Assembly: GCF_009730915.1 (NCBI RefSeq)
Contig: NW_024086765.1
Location: forward strand, 62,001 to 126,000
Length of the DNA stretch: 64,000 nucleotides
Direction: 5' to 3'
DNA from: Dioscorea cayenensis subsp. rotundata
Taxonomy: Eukaryota > Streptophyta > Magnoliopsida > Dioscoreales > Dioscoreaceae
Of the stretch, positions 53,201 through 63,270 are shown one piece after another. Position 1 is the first letter of the stretch; each line of letters starts with the position of its first letter. A program made the translations under genes and the position numbers. The notes beneath the pieces are model-generated. The model saw only the letters and a program-made list of their open reading frames with translations. It had not been told where the DNA came from and did no database searches.

Positions 53201-54415
53201 TCATCATACAGTAGTTTGTACAAATTATGCAACTTAGCACATTAATCTGTGATGCCAACATCAACTTGTAAGCATTGAAATAAAGATTTAAAACTCAAAA
53301 AGTACCTGATGAAACAACATAATCTCCATTAGGAGTCACCTTAATTTTTGTTGTGGCAGTCTCAAACCTCAAATCTTGGATCAAATCCACCCTTTGTAGA
53401 TAACCTAGCATTATTTAAAAATTGTTAAAGGGAAATTTCACCATTAAACCAAATAGCACCAAAAACTACACTAAACTATCCAAACATTAAAAGAAGACAA
53501 TATCAGTGGATATTATTGAATCTTTCACAAGAAAACAATAGTATGAATTCATTCTATTCTTATGTTTCCCTAGAAAAGATCAAGTATGCCAACTTTACTA
53601 GTTATATTTCACAAAAAAGCATGATTCTAACCGACAAAATAACATAATAATTCTAAGTATTATAAGAACACCTTTGTCTTTGCGAAGGGATTTGAACTTC
53701 TTGGGAGTGAGCCATGAGGTCAGAGAGCGTTGGCCAGAGATGGAGTAGAGCTTCACACCATTAATGGAAGTGAAGTTGATCTTCCCACCATAGCTCGCCA
53801 TGGACGGCACACTAGTGTTTGCCACCAAAAATCAAAAGGTTATTAATATGCATGGTTCATTCATAACAATGTCAAAAGGTTAAAATATTTCTGCGTTGGA
53901 CTATTATGTGTTTTGATTAACAATGAATAGAAAAGGTTACAGCGTATTATAAGGCAACAAGACGTGCAAGCACCAGTACAGTTATTCTTATTGTAAATCA
54001 ACAAAAAGTATTACTAAAGTGTGCATGGAATAAGCATCATTGTTTAAAGAAATACAAAGGTTCTTTCTTTCTTGAACCAAGAGCTAAAACCTCAAATTAG
54101 ATAATTAATACATAGGATGAATAATCAAATTCAATTGCCTTTTCAATCAGATTCAAGTCGAACTTCATATTTAAAGATATTTTCAAGCTGACTGGTCAAG
54201 TAGGGTGCATAATTAAACTAAACAATTGACAACCAAGTGGAAGAGTAAGTAAAGACTTGGGATGGAACCTGAGTAAGCTGCCAAAGGAGTAGACTTGGGA
54301 ATCTGCCAATTGAGCAGACTTGGGATGGAACCAAATAAGCAGGCCGCCAATTGAGTAGTAGACTTGGGCAGACTTGGGATGGAAATAATTTTACTGAAAC
54401 ATAAATGAGACATTA

Positions 54416-54424
54416 AATATAATA
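54416..54424. repeat. 9-bp target duplication of the MULE-type MITE, left
   Basis: AATATAATA occurs on both sides of the element (54416-54424 and 55596-55604) and once at the empty site in block A near 18,732. Confidence 0.92.
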
Positions 54425-55595
54425 GGGTAAACTATTCAATTAGTCACCCAACTTTCAAGTAACTCCTATTTTAGTCACCATACTTTTAAAAATTTCAATT
54501 GGCTACCTGTACTTTAAATTCACTCCTATTTAAGTCACCGGGTCTAACTCCGTCAACAGCGTTCCGACGTGTCTTGCCACGTCTCACCCAAAAGAAGTTT
54601 CTTGTGAACATGGAGGAGTTTATTTATTTATTTTGTCCACGCCAAAGAGCAAGCATCCTTCGCACCAAAAAGCAAATGTCCCATCTCCTTGTGAAGCTCA
54701 TCACCCAGAAGAACCCTAATCGGCTGAGAGGGGAAGAATGACGAAGACCTTGGTGATGATACTGTCAGGCAAAGAAGCCTTCCCCTCCCCCAACAATCAA
54801 TTATTCTCTCTGTGGCCATGTTATTCTAAACCCACATCCAGGACTATTTTAGTGTTCATCAACTACAAAATAAATCAAAAATTCCAATCCCTAACCCTTA
54901 TCCATCTTTGTATCTCAAAGAATTCTAAACCCACATCTTTGTACCCAAAAAACTATAGATCATACTAAAATCAATCACGAATTAAGGAACAAAACTTCAT
55001 AAATGAAAACATGGTAATATATAATTAATATATGTGAGGGAAAAGCAAACCTTAAGGGATAAAAGTGAAAATCAACCTGATCTTGCACATTTGTTGCCAT
55101 AGCATCGGACGATGATGTAGCTCACTACAACAATATTCTTAGAGGGCTAAGGGTTCTCAAAAAGAGAAAATCTTAGGAAAACTCTAATATTTTGGGTGTC
55201 GATCTTCTCAAAAAGGGAAAATATCAGAAGAACCCTAATGTTCTAAGTGTTGGTCTTCTCAAAAGGGGAACATCTCAGAAGAACCCTAATGTCCTAGGAT
55301 GATCTTCAGGAGGGTAAGAGGAGATGGGACGATCTTCACGAGGATGAGAAAAGATGGGATGTTTGCACTTTGGCGTGGAGAAAATAAACTCCTACACGTG
55401 TCATTCCAGGTGGCATGAGCAACTTCTTTTGGGTGAGACGTGGCAAGACACGTCGGAACGCTGTTGACGGAGGTAGACCCGGTGACTTAAATAGGCGTGA
55501 ATTTAAAGTACAGGTAGCCAATTGAAATTTTTAAAAGTATAGTGACTAAAATAGGCGTTACTTGAAAGTTGGGTGACTAATTGAATAGTTTACCC
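54425..55595. mobile_element. 1171-bp non-autonomous Mutator-type element
   Basis: The ends GGGTAAACTATTCAATTAGT are inverted repeats of roughly 175 bases, and a perfect 9-bp duplication flanks the element. The interior has no transposase. Bases at about 55145-55300 hold three copies of a ~57-base unit ('cttctcaaaaagggaaaat...agaaccctaat'). The 9-bp duplication and long ends are typical of Mutator-like MITEs. Its ends do not match those of the 7.2-kb MULE, so that element did not mobilise it through matching ends. Confidence 0.93.
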
Positions 55596-55604
55596 AATAT
55601 AATA
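55596..55604. repeat. 9-bp target duplication of the MULE-type MITE, right
   Basis: AATATAATA, an exact match to 54416-54424. Confidence 0.92.
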
Positions 55605-57212
55605 ACAGTGAGTGAAATAGACAAGCCAACCAACAATTTGAAAAAGTAATGGAGCTAATGGAAAATACATGGGATGAATTCAGTCACTACAAGGACACAA
55701 AGATGTAAAACTTATATATTCTCTTGGTGGGTCTCATCAACTTAGATTAGTAAATGATACTTGTATAGTTGCCTTACTTTATTTAAAATAAGCAGCGCAT
55801 TTAATTAAAATATAAAAAATAAAAACTAAAAAAACATGTTGGAATGGTTCCCACACAAAAATGTAATGACATAATCACAGAGAAGACAGATTCAGTGCCT
55901 GGATTCTAGCTGCAGGGAGATTTGTCACACTTCTATGCCGCTTGCTCAATTGTCTTGTCCGTGACTTTGGATTCTTTCTTTGCTGAACACCAGGTACAGC
56001 AACTTGTTCATCTTAAGCTTTTTAATTCAATTATAGAAGAATATTTGAGATCGTTTGTAGTCTATGATCATGAATCATATCAATTAATTCAAAGTATACA
56101 AAAAACCTAATTGGCACTTCAAATAATTTATTCATAATATGGCTTTCCACCAAAAAAAACTAGAGAAACTTTAGGGAAAATGCAAGCCTTTGTGAAGTTA
56201 TTCTACAACATTCATTATGGCATCATTTTGATCTAACAACAGCAAAAAGAATGACAATGGCTCACCAGTTAGCAAGTGAGTGTAATATAATAAATCATTC
56301 CCAGCAAGGCCTTCAATCAGATCACACAATTGCTTCCCATCCAGAACCTTCCTTAAAACTTGGATATCCTGCAAAAGTGGGGGAAAAATAATTTTTTAGA
56401 CCAAAAAAATCAATAAATGGATTAAGAACACAATAAATCATTCACCCAGCCAAGCGACTACATTCAATGGTGAAAACACACCGAATTCTAAGGCCCTGGC
56501 AAGGAAATTATATAAAACATCTGGCCTATATGATTAGAGACTTACACTGAATTGATCGGATCCACATCATAGTAATTCATTTTAAATATTTTACTGTAAT
56601 CGTTCTTTGCATCCTCGCCATCCATCAACATCTCAATGGTCACCAGTGCTAAACTCATTCCTCCTCTTTCAAAATCATAGTCCTACACCTCTTCCCCAAA
56701 TCCTAAGGCTTGGTCAAAAACTCTGCCACAATGCCGTGAGTCCGTGACATCTTCCTCGACCCTCGCCGCAACACGATCCAGCTCCCTCACCACGCTGGCT
56801 GCCACAATTGCCGCGCCGCCTGCCTCACAGCACTGGGTGCCACAACTACCACGCCGACCTGGTGTTGAGATGTAAGTAGTTCATACCTGCACATTTCCTC
56901 AAAAATCCCAGCTTTTGTGTGCTTTTATTTTGATTTTGTACACAATGTGTTTGTTTTACTGATTCTTTGGATTCTTCAATGTGGGATTGGTGGTTGTGAA
57001 TTCTAGGGATACGCTGGCAACAAGTTGGCAGTGTTTTCTCTTTGCAGCTTTTAGGCTATGATGTGGATCTCGATCAATTCAATGCGGTTCTAAGATCATA
57101 TTGGCAAGATGCTTTATATAATTATCTCGCCAAGGCCTTAGAATTCGGTGTGTTTTCACCATTGAATATAAAAATATCAATCACAATTATACATGTAAAT
57201 CAAAATATATTT
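55605..57212. other. Block B flank, no gene recognised
   Basis: This corresponds to block A at about 18,745-19,920. A GC-richer stretch at about 56,690-56,870 is not seen at the matching place in A. The frame at 57042-57170 (GYDVDLDQFNAVLRSYWQDA) is partly shared with A near 19,750 but is broken there. I do not recognise its family. Confidence 0.5.
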
Positions 57213-57290
57213 ATTCCATGTGGTGGGAAAAGGACTAAAGGGAGGCATGGTACCAACCCAGGATGCTCTCGCCGGTGTTGCGTATTATGT
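57213..57290 (-). repeat. Leader-like repeat copy 3; left arm of ~77-bp direct repeat
   Basis: On the minus strand this reads the GC-rich leader end and a short ORF starting MPPFSPFPTTW. It matches 62387-62464 with about two differences. The two copies bracket the segment that holds the MON2 fragment and the Athila-like ORF. In block A (19,924 onward) the same sequence is single and continuous with the flank. Confidence 0.75.
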
Positions 57291-57325
57291 AATTTACTGT
57301 TTAGGATAAGCCATTGAAAGATAAC

Positions 57326-59871
57326 CTTTGGACAATGGGAACACGCAGTTGTCTGTAAGCAACTTATTCCGGCAACAGCAACCTCTTTACTACCATTCAA
57401 AAAGCTATCCTTAAAACTAAGCAAGAACTCCCATCCTGCAACACATAAATTGTAACACAATCAACAGCTCTTACCTTAAATCAAATTGGAAATTCATGAG
57501 GGCGCCTACCTTCAGTAAATCTCTTCAAACTCTGTAGAAAGGGAAAAAATGACCATAATAATCGAGCTATGCCGCTTAATACTAATACGAGTGTTTCATC
57601 CCATTGTTTATGGGCGGTACTATGGCTGCAAAAAATAATAATGATATGTTCATTCCAATGACCTTATTTACAGGCTATGAGTTACCATGTATACAATGCT
57701 AGAGCAATAATCAAGTAAAGAAGGTTCAATTCAGGCACTTGACATGCCTATGATGTATAAGCACATGAACAGCTTTCCCACCCTTTCTCCCAAGCTCTTT
57801 CCCTTGCCATTCATCCTTGGATGACGTTGCTGCCTGCCAAAGAACGATATTTTACAGCCACATATGTAACTAGTATAGCATTTGCCTTCAATGTTTTCTC
57901 ATATTCACCAGATGTGTAACATGATCAAGTATAGGGAAAACATAACCCCAAAGGCAATCCTCCCACATGCTGTTGGAGAGTTTCTGACCATGACAGCCCA
58001 GGGTTTGAAAAAGAGTTTGAATAGCTGAGTTTCGTACCTGAAAATAAATGGGAAGCTCAGAATAAAAAAACTACAAAGGATGCCTCAAATTAAAACAAAT
58101 ATTCAAGTTCAAGAGAGACAAATTTGTATATCCTATCTCTGAAATGCTCGAATAATCTCCCTTTATGTTATGGCTGATGAATTTTGGGATGCTAAAGCAA
58201 ATAAACATTTCAAAATGAACTGATAATTTAAAAGCAAGAAGCCAGTTAGCAAGACCAAGAACAACATGCTGTGAACTCACGCAAGTCCACCACCAGAAGG
58301 AAGAAAAATCAACAGGTAACGTTCATCTAGATTCTACAATTAACTTCCAGCTCTAATTTGTACAGAAATACAAAAGTGATTTTGCTGATATGAACAAACA
58401 AACGAACTATAAGTAATGGCAGCACATCTAACTAATCAAAAATCTAACCTGCAGTAAAGTGTTTTGGATTTTAAATTTTATGATTTTAAAGATGATATTT
58501 ATACAGAGCAATGCAGATTTACCATGCACAAAACCTTAAAGTCGTAACCAGTTTCATACAGGTTTGCCCACATAAAAGCACCAAAGGCTAAAAGCATTCC
58601 CAAGAGAACTTATTGAGTGCATTCTCAATTCATAACCAACCTTCACTAAAGATGGCCCAACCCATATTAAGATATCTTACAGCGAGGTTCCTAAAACTTG
58701 CAAGCATATTCATAAATTGCATCAACAGGGACTTCTCATATTTTCAATAAAAACAAATACTAAACAGATGAATACAACATTCTTCCACACATGATGGGAT
58801 CACCTAATGAGGATAGGGATCAGATAACCGTGGTTTACATGTGATCTAGTGATCTATTTCTTATCACTTAAGAATCCTAGAAAAAGAACAAACCCATCAA
58901 CCTATGTGCATCTTTTTATTCATCAGACAACATAAAAGAACAAAACCATTCTCTCCACCCAACTTAAGTCTATATAACAAATTCAAGCACCTCTCCTTGT
59001 CAAAGATTTCAATTATCACAAGCATACATGAATGATAACAAGGAGATCTTCATGGAGTCATTGTCTGCTGCGTAGAAATCAAGAGGTATCCATGTACCAT
59101 ACTAGGATGTCACTATTCTCAACAAAATGGTAAGAACATTACATGTACACAGATACACAATCACACATTCTGACTTATAGTTCGATTGCATGAAAAAGAC
59201 CTGTCAAATAAACCAGTAAAGATGCCATAGTCAACAATGTAAGTCACATAATATAAGGTAATTATTAGAGTAACTAATTGTCCCATAGGGATAAAAGAGT
59301 CTGGGTCTCTAGGCCTATCAACTAAAGCTTTTAAGTTAACTTAAGCCAAGATAATGTGTTTGGTTTGCACTTAAGCCAAGGTACCCAAAGAACTGGTAAT
59401 GAGAAGAAAAAGGATACACACCTCTAGTCTCTCATCAGCTCCAAGCTTCTGAAGGAAAGTGAAAACTGAAAAGAGCAACTTGGTACTATCAAAATATGTA
59501 GAATACAACACTCCATGAATCCCGTTAGTAGTATGAGTAGAATGTTCATCTTCAACCGTATCGCCTAAATTACTCCCTGGGGCAATGCATGCTTGAAAAT
59601 ATCACTGACACCTGTTAATTGAAAACATTATAGAGGTAACAGTATAATGCTTTCAGTTCTTTGTCCATAAAATAACAAAGCATATTAGCCCTTTCAAAAA
59701 AAATGAAAACCTAGCTTACCTGTTTCAGTTGCCTTAGTAGATCCCTTGGCAGTCTTTTGACCTAAACCTTTTGCAATGGAGTCAGTTGCAGTGCGGAGGA
59801 GCCCAATGGCAGTCAAACTTATATTTATGTCAGTTTTCTGAGATCCATATGCCCCAGTAACTTCTATACAT
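57326..59871 (-). pseudogene. Internal fragment of a MON2 gene
   Basis: Six exon-like pieces on the minus strand match MON2, a large HEAT-repeat protein related to Sec7 ARF-GEFs that works at the trans-Golgi/endosome in membrane traffic. They are 59871-59720 (GAYGSQKTDINISLTAIGLL), 59611-59422 (LFSVFTFLQKLGADERLE), 58037-57909 (VRNSAIQTLFQTLGCHGQKL), 57833-57748 (AATSSKDEWQGKELGRKGGK), 57625-57510 (KQWDETLVLVLSGIARLL) and 57435-57326 (GWEFLLSFKDSFLNGSKEVA). The second piece carries a one-base loss near 59570, because the frame changes between IFKHALPQG and NLGDTVEDE. The 57748 donor is GC rather than GT. MON2 proteins exceed 1600 residues; only about 260 codons are here. The fragment ends at the leader repeat at 57290, so it was moved here or cut here. 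Confidence 0.85.
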
Positions 59872-60874
59872 CTACAGTAATTATTTGACAAAAAAAGTTC
59901 CATAAAAAATTGCATGCCATTATAGTGAGAAATATGTGAATAAACACCAACCCAATGTACAGATTCTTAAACTTTAGCTGATCAAGTCATACTTAATGAG
60001 GACCTCATTAGAAGAAAAGGCTACTGAGACTTAAATTTTTCTGTCTATACAGAATCCTCCGACAATGAACAATAATTTGCATTATTCTCAACTTAAACAC
60101 AAGAAATAAAATTGCCACTTTAACATGTAAAACAAACATATCAAGTAGGACACATACCCAGAAAAATACAAGAAACTGAACATCCTATAATTTCTCAAAA
60201 TTCCTCAACAGCATGATGCTTAGTGTCCATGTGTGATTAGTATGGCCAGTTTTATACTCACCACTTGATATGTAGGTAACTTTCCATCTTTTTTTTATGG
60301 CAACCCACTAAAGGGATTATATAAATTTCAAGTTTTGATTCATTGCATAGCTTATCTACTTCCTTTCTAGTATATGTTCATCTAATAAACATAATTCAGT
60401 TTAGAAGAGTTCAAATTTGCTAATAAGAACTTTCTTAGTAACATTGCAATCAAACAGACTTCTAACCATTGCTAAAATACCTTGTGGTTGCTCAAAATTC
60501 CCACATAAATGCAAAGCATTGGCATATGGACTTAGGTGCGAAAACATACCTTGTTTATGTTTTACAACCTTCTTCAAAGATCCTTCAACAAAATCATAAG
60601 TATATATCCACTCTAAAACCAAAAACACAAGAAGCTTGCCATTGATCAATGTGTAGTTACTATCTCCTTTCGATCCACACCTAATCCCAATGGCATTATA
60701 TCAAGTTCATGGACTTTCCTACACGTGCCTTGCGTGAAACCTATTGAACTCTATTCAACAAGCACAATAAAAGAAGCCCAGATCCATATAAAAAATAAAA
60801 GAGCCTAAGTACAACTGAAATACAAAACAAAATACAAAAATACAAAATATGTAAGATGATGAAGAAAATAAAAA
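59872..60874. other. Unassigned DNA between MON2 fragment and ORF1
   Basis: No gene was recognised. The minus-strand frame at 60649-60401 (82 codons) matches nothing I know. Part of this stretch could be MON2 intron and part could be 3' sequence of the ORF1 element; the border is not visible. Confidence 0.45.
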
Positions 60875-62350
60875 TCAAGCAGTTGATGGCTGCTGATCTT
60901 GTGGTGGTGTCACGATGGTGGGTGGATCCTGACACAAAGGCTGCTGATCTTGTGGTGGTGCCACAATGGTGGGTGGATCCTGACGCAAAGGCTGCTGATC
61001 TTGTGGTGGTGCCACAATGGTGGGTGGATCTTGACGCAAAGGGGATGGAGAAGCAAATGGAGAAGAACGGTGAGATGATGATGGGGATGATGATAAAAAC
61101 TGCTGAATCAAAGACTCGAGCCGGCCAAAATGAGCTGCTACCCCATGTGTGAAATCCCTCAGCTCGGCTCGAACCTCCCGCAGCTCTGCTCGAACCTCCT
61201 GCAGCTCGGCTCGAACCTCAGCTCGAGTCTCCCGCTGCTCGGATCTCAACTCCTCAACCCCCTTCTCGAGCGCGCTGAATCTATCTCTGGAACTGAATGC
61301 TCGGGAGGGTCGAGAATTGGAAATTGGCAGCTCAGTCGCTGCCGCCTGATCTGCATGACCAGAGGAGTGAGTCTCTGACTCGGACTCTGACTCGGACTCC
61401 TCTAACTCTGCGCCCGGCTCTGGAGCTCTAACCAATCTATAGACTACGCCCCGGTCCTTCTGTCGTCTCTGCACTACCCCCATGGCACGGAGAGTCTCCA
61501 TAGAGAGTGAAACAAAACCTCCAACACTCTGCATCTCCTCTGTCACAGTCAAAACTCCCAAACCCCTCAACAATCTCATGATATATGGTCCGCAGAATAA
61601 TACTGCAACTCGAGGATCCTGGGCCTGGTGCCAGATTAAATAGGCCACCGCATACCCTAAATGGATCGGTACCCCCTCAACCATGCTCCACAAAAATAAT
61701 ATATCGCGAGTAGATACCACTCCAGAGCTCTCGCCTAGGCCAGACAAAGATCTGCTCAGGAGGGCGTGTACAACTCTAACCGCTGGATCCCGAAGCTGAG
61801 CAGCCTTCGACCGCGCAGGGTTATAAACCGTCTCTCGGCTGACCTTTCTCCAGTACTCGCTCGGAGTGATGTGCACTGGAAGCTCTAGAAATAAATTACT
61901 GTACTCAAATGTCCGTGTGAACTCCAACTCATACAATCCTAGTGCAATAGAAAACTCAGTGACGCTCATCTGATACTGGACTCCATAAGCTCGAAACTGA
62001 ATCACTTTCGAGCTGCTCATATTGATCTGTGTGAGCTGCGTCAGATCAAAATCAAAAGTCGCCAAGAACTCTAAAACAATCTCTCGGTACACTGTCTCCT
62101 GTACACTGAAAAATTTGTCCCAAGCTCCAACTGATAATAACTGTCGGACTCTCTCTGCAAGTCCAATGCTCTCAAGCACGGCATAATCAAGTGTCCTCAA
62201 GTCTCCAAACTGCCGTGTACTCAATCTCTCATATCGCTTGAGCTGAGCTTTGTCAGAAAAGTCCAAGGATGGTGCTGCAGAACAAGAGCTCTCTCCCTCT
62301 CCTCTCGGCCTCATGCCCGGTCTACGAGAGAAATTCTTGCACCTCGGCAT
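60875..62350 (-). CDS. Athila-like retrotransposon ORF1 (gag-like) protein
   Basis: An uninterrupted 491-codon frame begins MPRCKNFSRRPG at 62350 and ends at 60875. The region at about residues 60-270 (AWDKFFSVQETVYREIVLEF, then YGVQYQMSVTEFSIALGLYE and ILFLWSMVEGVPIHLGYAVA) resembles the ORF1/gag-like protein of plant Athila-type elements and the related 'putative plant transposon protein' families. It is followed by an acidic Ser/Glu tract (EESESESESE), a predicted coiled coil built on RAEL-EV repeats (about 385-425) and three C-terminal repeats around QDPPTIVAPPQDQQP (about 445-487). Base composition is clearly more GC-rich than its neighbours. No pol domains (protease, reverse transcriptase, integrase) and no LTR pair were seen. 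A start further upstream is possible in the same frame, but it would run through the leader repeat. The function is presumably coat-like RNA binding, by inference only. Confidence 0.72.
   Translation of the reverse strand: MPRCKNFSRRPGMRPRGEGESSCSAAPSLDFSDKAQLKRYERLSTRQFGDLRTLDYAVLESIGLAERVRQLLSVGAWDKFFSVQETVYREIVLEFLATFDFDLTQLTQINMSSSKVIQFRAYGVQYQMSVTEFSIALGLYELEFTRTFEYSNLFLELPVHITPSEYWRKVSRETVYNPARSKAAQLRDPAVRVVHALLSRSLSGLGESSGVVSTRDILFLWSMVEGVPIHLGYAVAYLIWHQAQDPRVAVLFCGPYIMRLLRGLGVLTVTEEMQSVGGFVSLSMETLRAMGVVQRRQKDRGVVYRLVRAPEPGAELEESESESESETHSSGHADQAAATELPISNSRPSRAFSSRDRFSALEKGVEELRSEQRETRAEVRAELQEVRAELREVRAELRDFTHGVAAHFGRLESLIQQFLSSSPSSSHRSSPFASPSPLRQDPPTIVAPPQDQQPLRQDPPTIVAPPQDQQPLCQDPPTIVTPPQDQQPSTA
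60885..61045. repeat. Three ~51-bp tandem repeats in the 3' end of ORF1
   Basis: The unit 'ggctgctgatcttgtggtgg...' is repeated three times with few differences and encodes the QDPPTIVAPPQDQQP repeats on the minus strand. Confidence 0.9.
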
Positions 62351-62386
62351 CGTTTCTACGCAAAAGAAATCAAAACCAATCAAGTT

Positions 62387-62530
62387 TCCATGTGGTGGGA
62401 AAAGGACTAAAGGGAGGCATGGTACCAACCCAGGAAGCTCTCGCCGGTGTTACGTATATTCCGATCTCTGAACACCCAATCCAAACCCGATGGGCACGAG
62501 TCCCAAGCCCAATCAAGCTCTGTGAACACA
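62387..62530 (-). repeat. Leader-like repeat copy 4; right arm of ~77-bp direct repeat
   Basis: The minus strand reads cacgagtccc-type GC-rich leader, then ACCATG and a short ORF MPPFSPFPTTWKLDWF ending in TGA at about 62379. This lies just upstream of the ORF1 start at 62350, so it would be an upstream ORF if the two are co-transcribed. The sequence continues to match block A at 19,985-20,060. Confidence 0.75.
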
Positions 62531-62739
62531 AAAACATATATATAATTTGTTATATCATTTTCTTATAATTAATTTCAAGCCATTAATTTAGATGAGTTCT
62601 ATAGCCGGTGAAGCAGGGGAACTCAAGTTCATGTAAAAACTCACCCACATGGTTTTAAAAGTCTACAATGTTGAAAATCTAATAAAAAAAACTCAGTAAA
62701 TCTACATGGTTTCAAAAGTTCTATACCAGAAAACAAACT

Positions 62740-63180
62740 TATCTTGAAGTTTATAGATTTGGCACAGCCCAGTGGGAAAATCTAATAAAAAACTCAGTAA
62801 ATCTACAAATGGCACAAGACACTTTGATGAACTTCTTGAATTAGAAAATAAAAATATTAAACCCAACTATAAATGAAAATCAAAATAGATTTCTTCCATG
62901 TGGTGGTAAAAGGACTAAAGGAAGGCATTGTACCAACGGGGAAGTGCTCGTCGGTGTTGCGTCTCGCCGGAGCTCCGAACGCCCACTCCAAACCCGATGA
63001 ACAAGAGTCCCCGACCCAAGCAAGCACACGGCACCCAGGAGTCCCCGATGTAGGCCCCCAAGCACGCACTGCGATCGTTGCACTCACAAACCCCTGAGCA
63101 CAGTGACGGCGAGCACTAGAAAGAGAGAGAAGATCTCCAGAAACCAGGAAGAAGAAAAAGAAAACAAGGGTTTAGGTTAT
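62740..63180 (-). repeat. Leader-like repeat copy 5 with pyrimidine-rich start
   Basis: This is the block B counterpart of 21,570-22,095. The minus strand starts with a CT-rich tract (about 63,170), runs through the GC-rich leader and ends at a short ORF starting MPSFSPFTTTW at about 62,930. It has a single unit where block A has the 106-bp duplication. A TATAAAG motif lies at 63213-63207. Confidence 0.65.
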
Positions 63181-63270
63181 TTTATTTAATTATTTTTTTT
63201 AAACCTCTTTATAAAATTTATATTTAATAATAAATTAAATTTCGAGAAAATGTCCAAATAATCCCAATAT

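Larger units (their letters stand above)
40330..53801 (-). pseudogene. Truncated NOL10 copy, split by a MULE in exon 12
   Basis: Twelve exons match NOL10: 53801-53672, 53404-53306, 53134-53043, 52500-52400, 51945-51855, 51652-51594, 51457-51337, 51258-51190, 49465-49413, 49305-49197, 48011-47841, then exon 12 as 47740-47620, interrupted by the MULE, and resumed at 40377-40330. Exons 1-11 have the same lengths as in the intact gene, all GT-AG borders survive and the frame stays open. Read into the MULE, the frame stops after five more residues (RVNFL), so the copy could still give a WD40 protein of about 410 residues. Exons 13-16, with the NUC153-type motif and RGG-like tail, are missing. One WD dipeptide is changed (IRIWDPET to IRIWGPET). 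Whether it is transcribed cannot be judged from sequence. Confidence 0.9.
40317..63270. repeat. Segmental duplication block B (second copy of NOL10 5' part and flank)
   Basis: This is the second copy of the segment at about 13,343-22,190, in the same orientation. It is expanded by the MULE (40378-47619), an extra 0.96 kb in NOL10 intron 10 (about 48195-49151), an extra 0.66 kb in intron 8 (about 49584-50247), a MULE-type MITE (54425-55595) and a ~5.1 kb segment (about 57290-62389). Outside the insertions, exons, introns and flank align base by base with frequent substitutions, so the duplication is not very recent. Confidence 0.85.

Noticed and set aside
60401..60649. An 82-codon minus-strand frame between MON2 and ORF1
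   Set aside because: It has no recognisable domain, no splice context that joins it to MON2, and no matching copy elsewhere in the window.
60856..61378. Plus-strand frames with repeated tracts over ORF1
   Set aside because: They are antisense shadows of the tandem repeats and coiled-coil region of ORF1.
57213..62464. Reading the ~77-bp direct repeats as LTRs or as a target-site duplication
   Set aside because: They lack TG...CA ends, are too long for a target duplication, too short for Athila LTRs, and the same sequence occurs in block A as ordinary flank.
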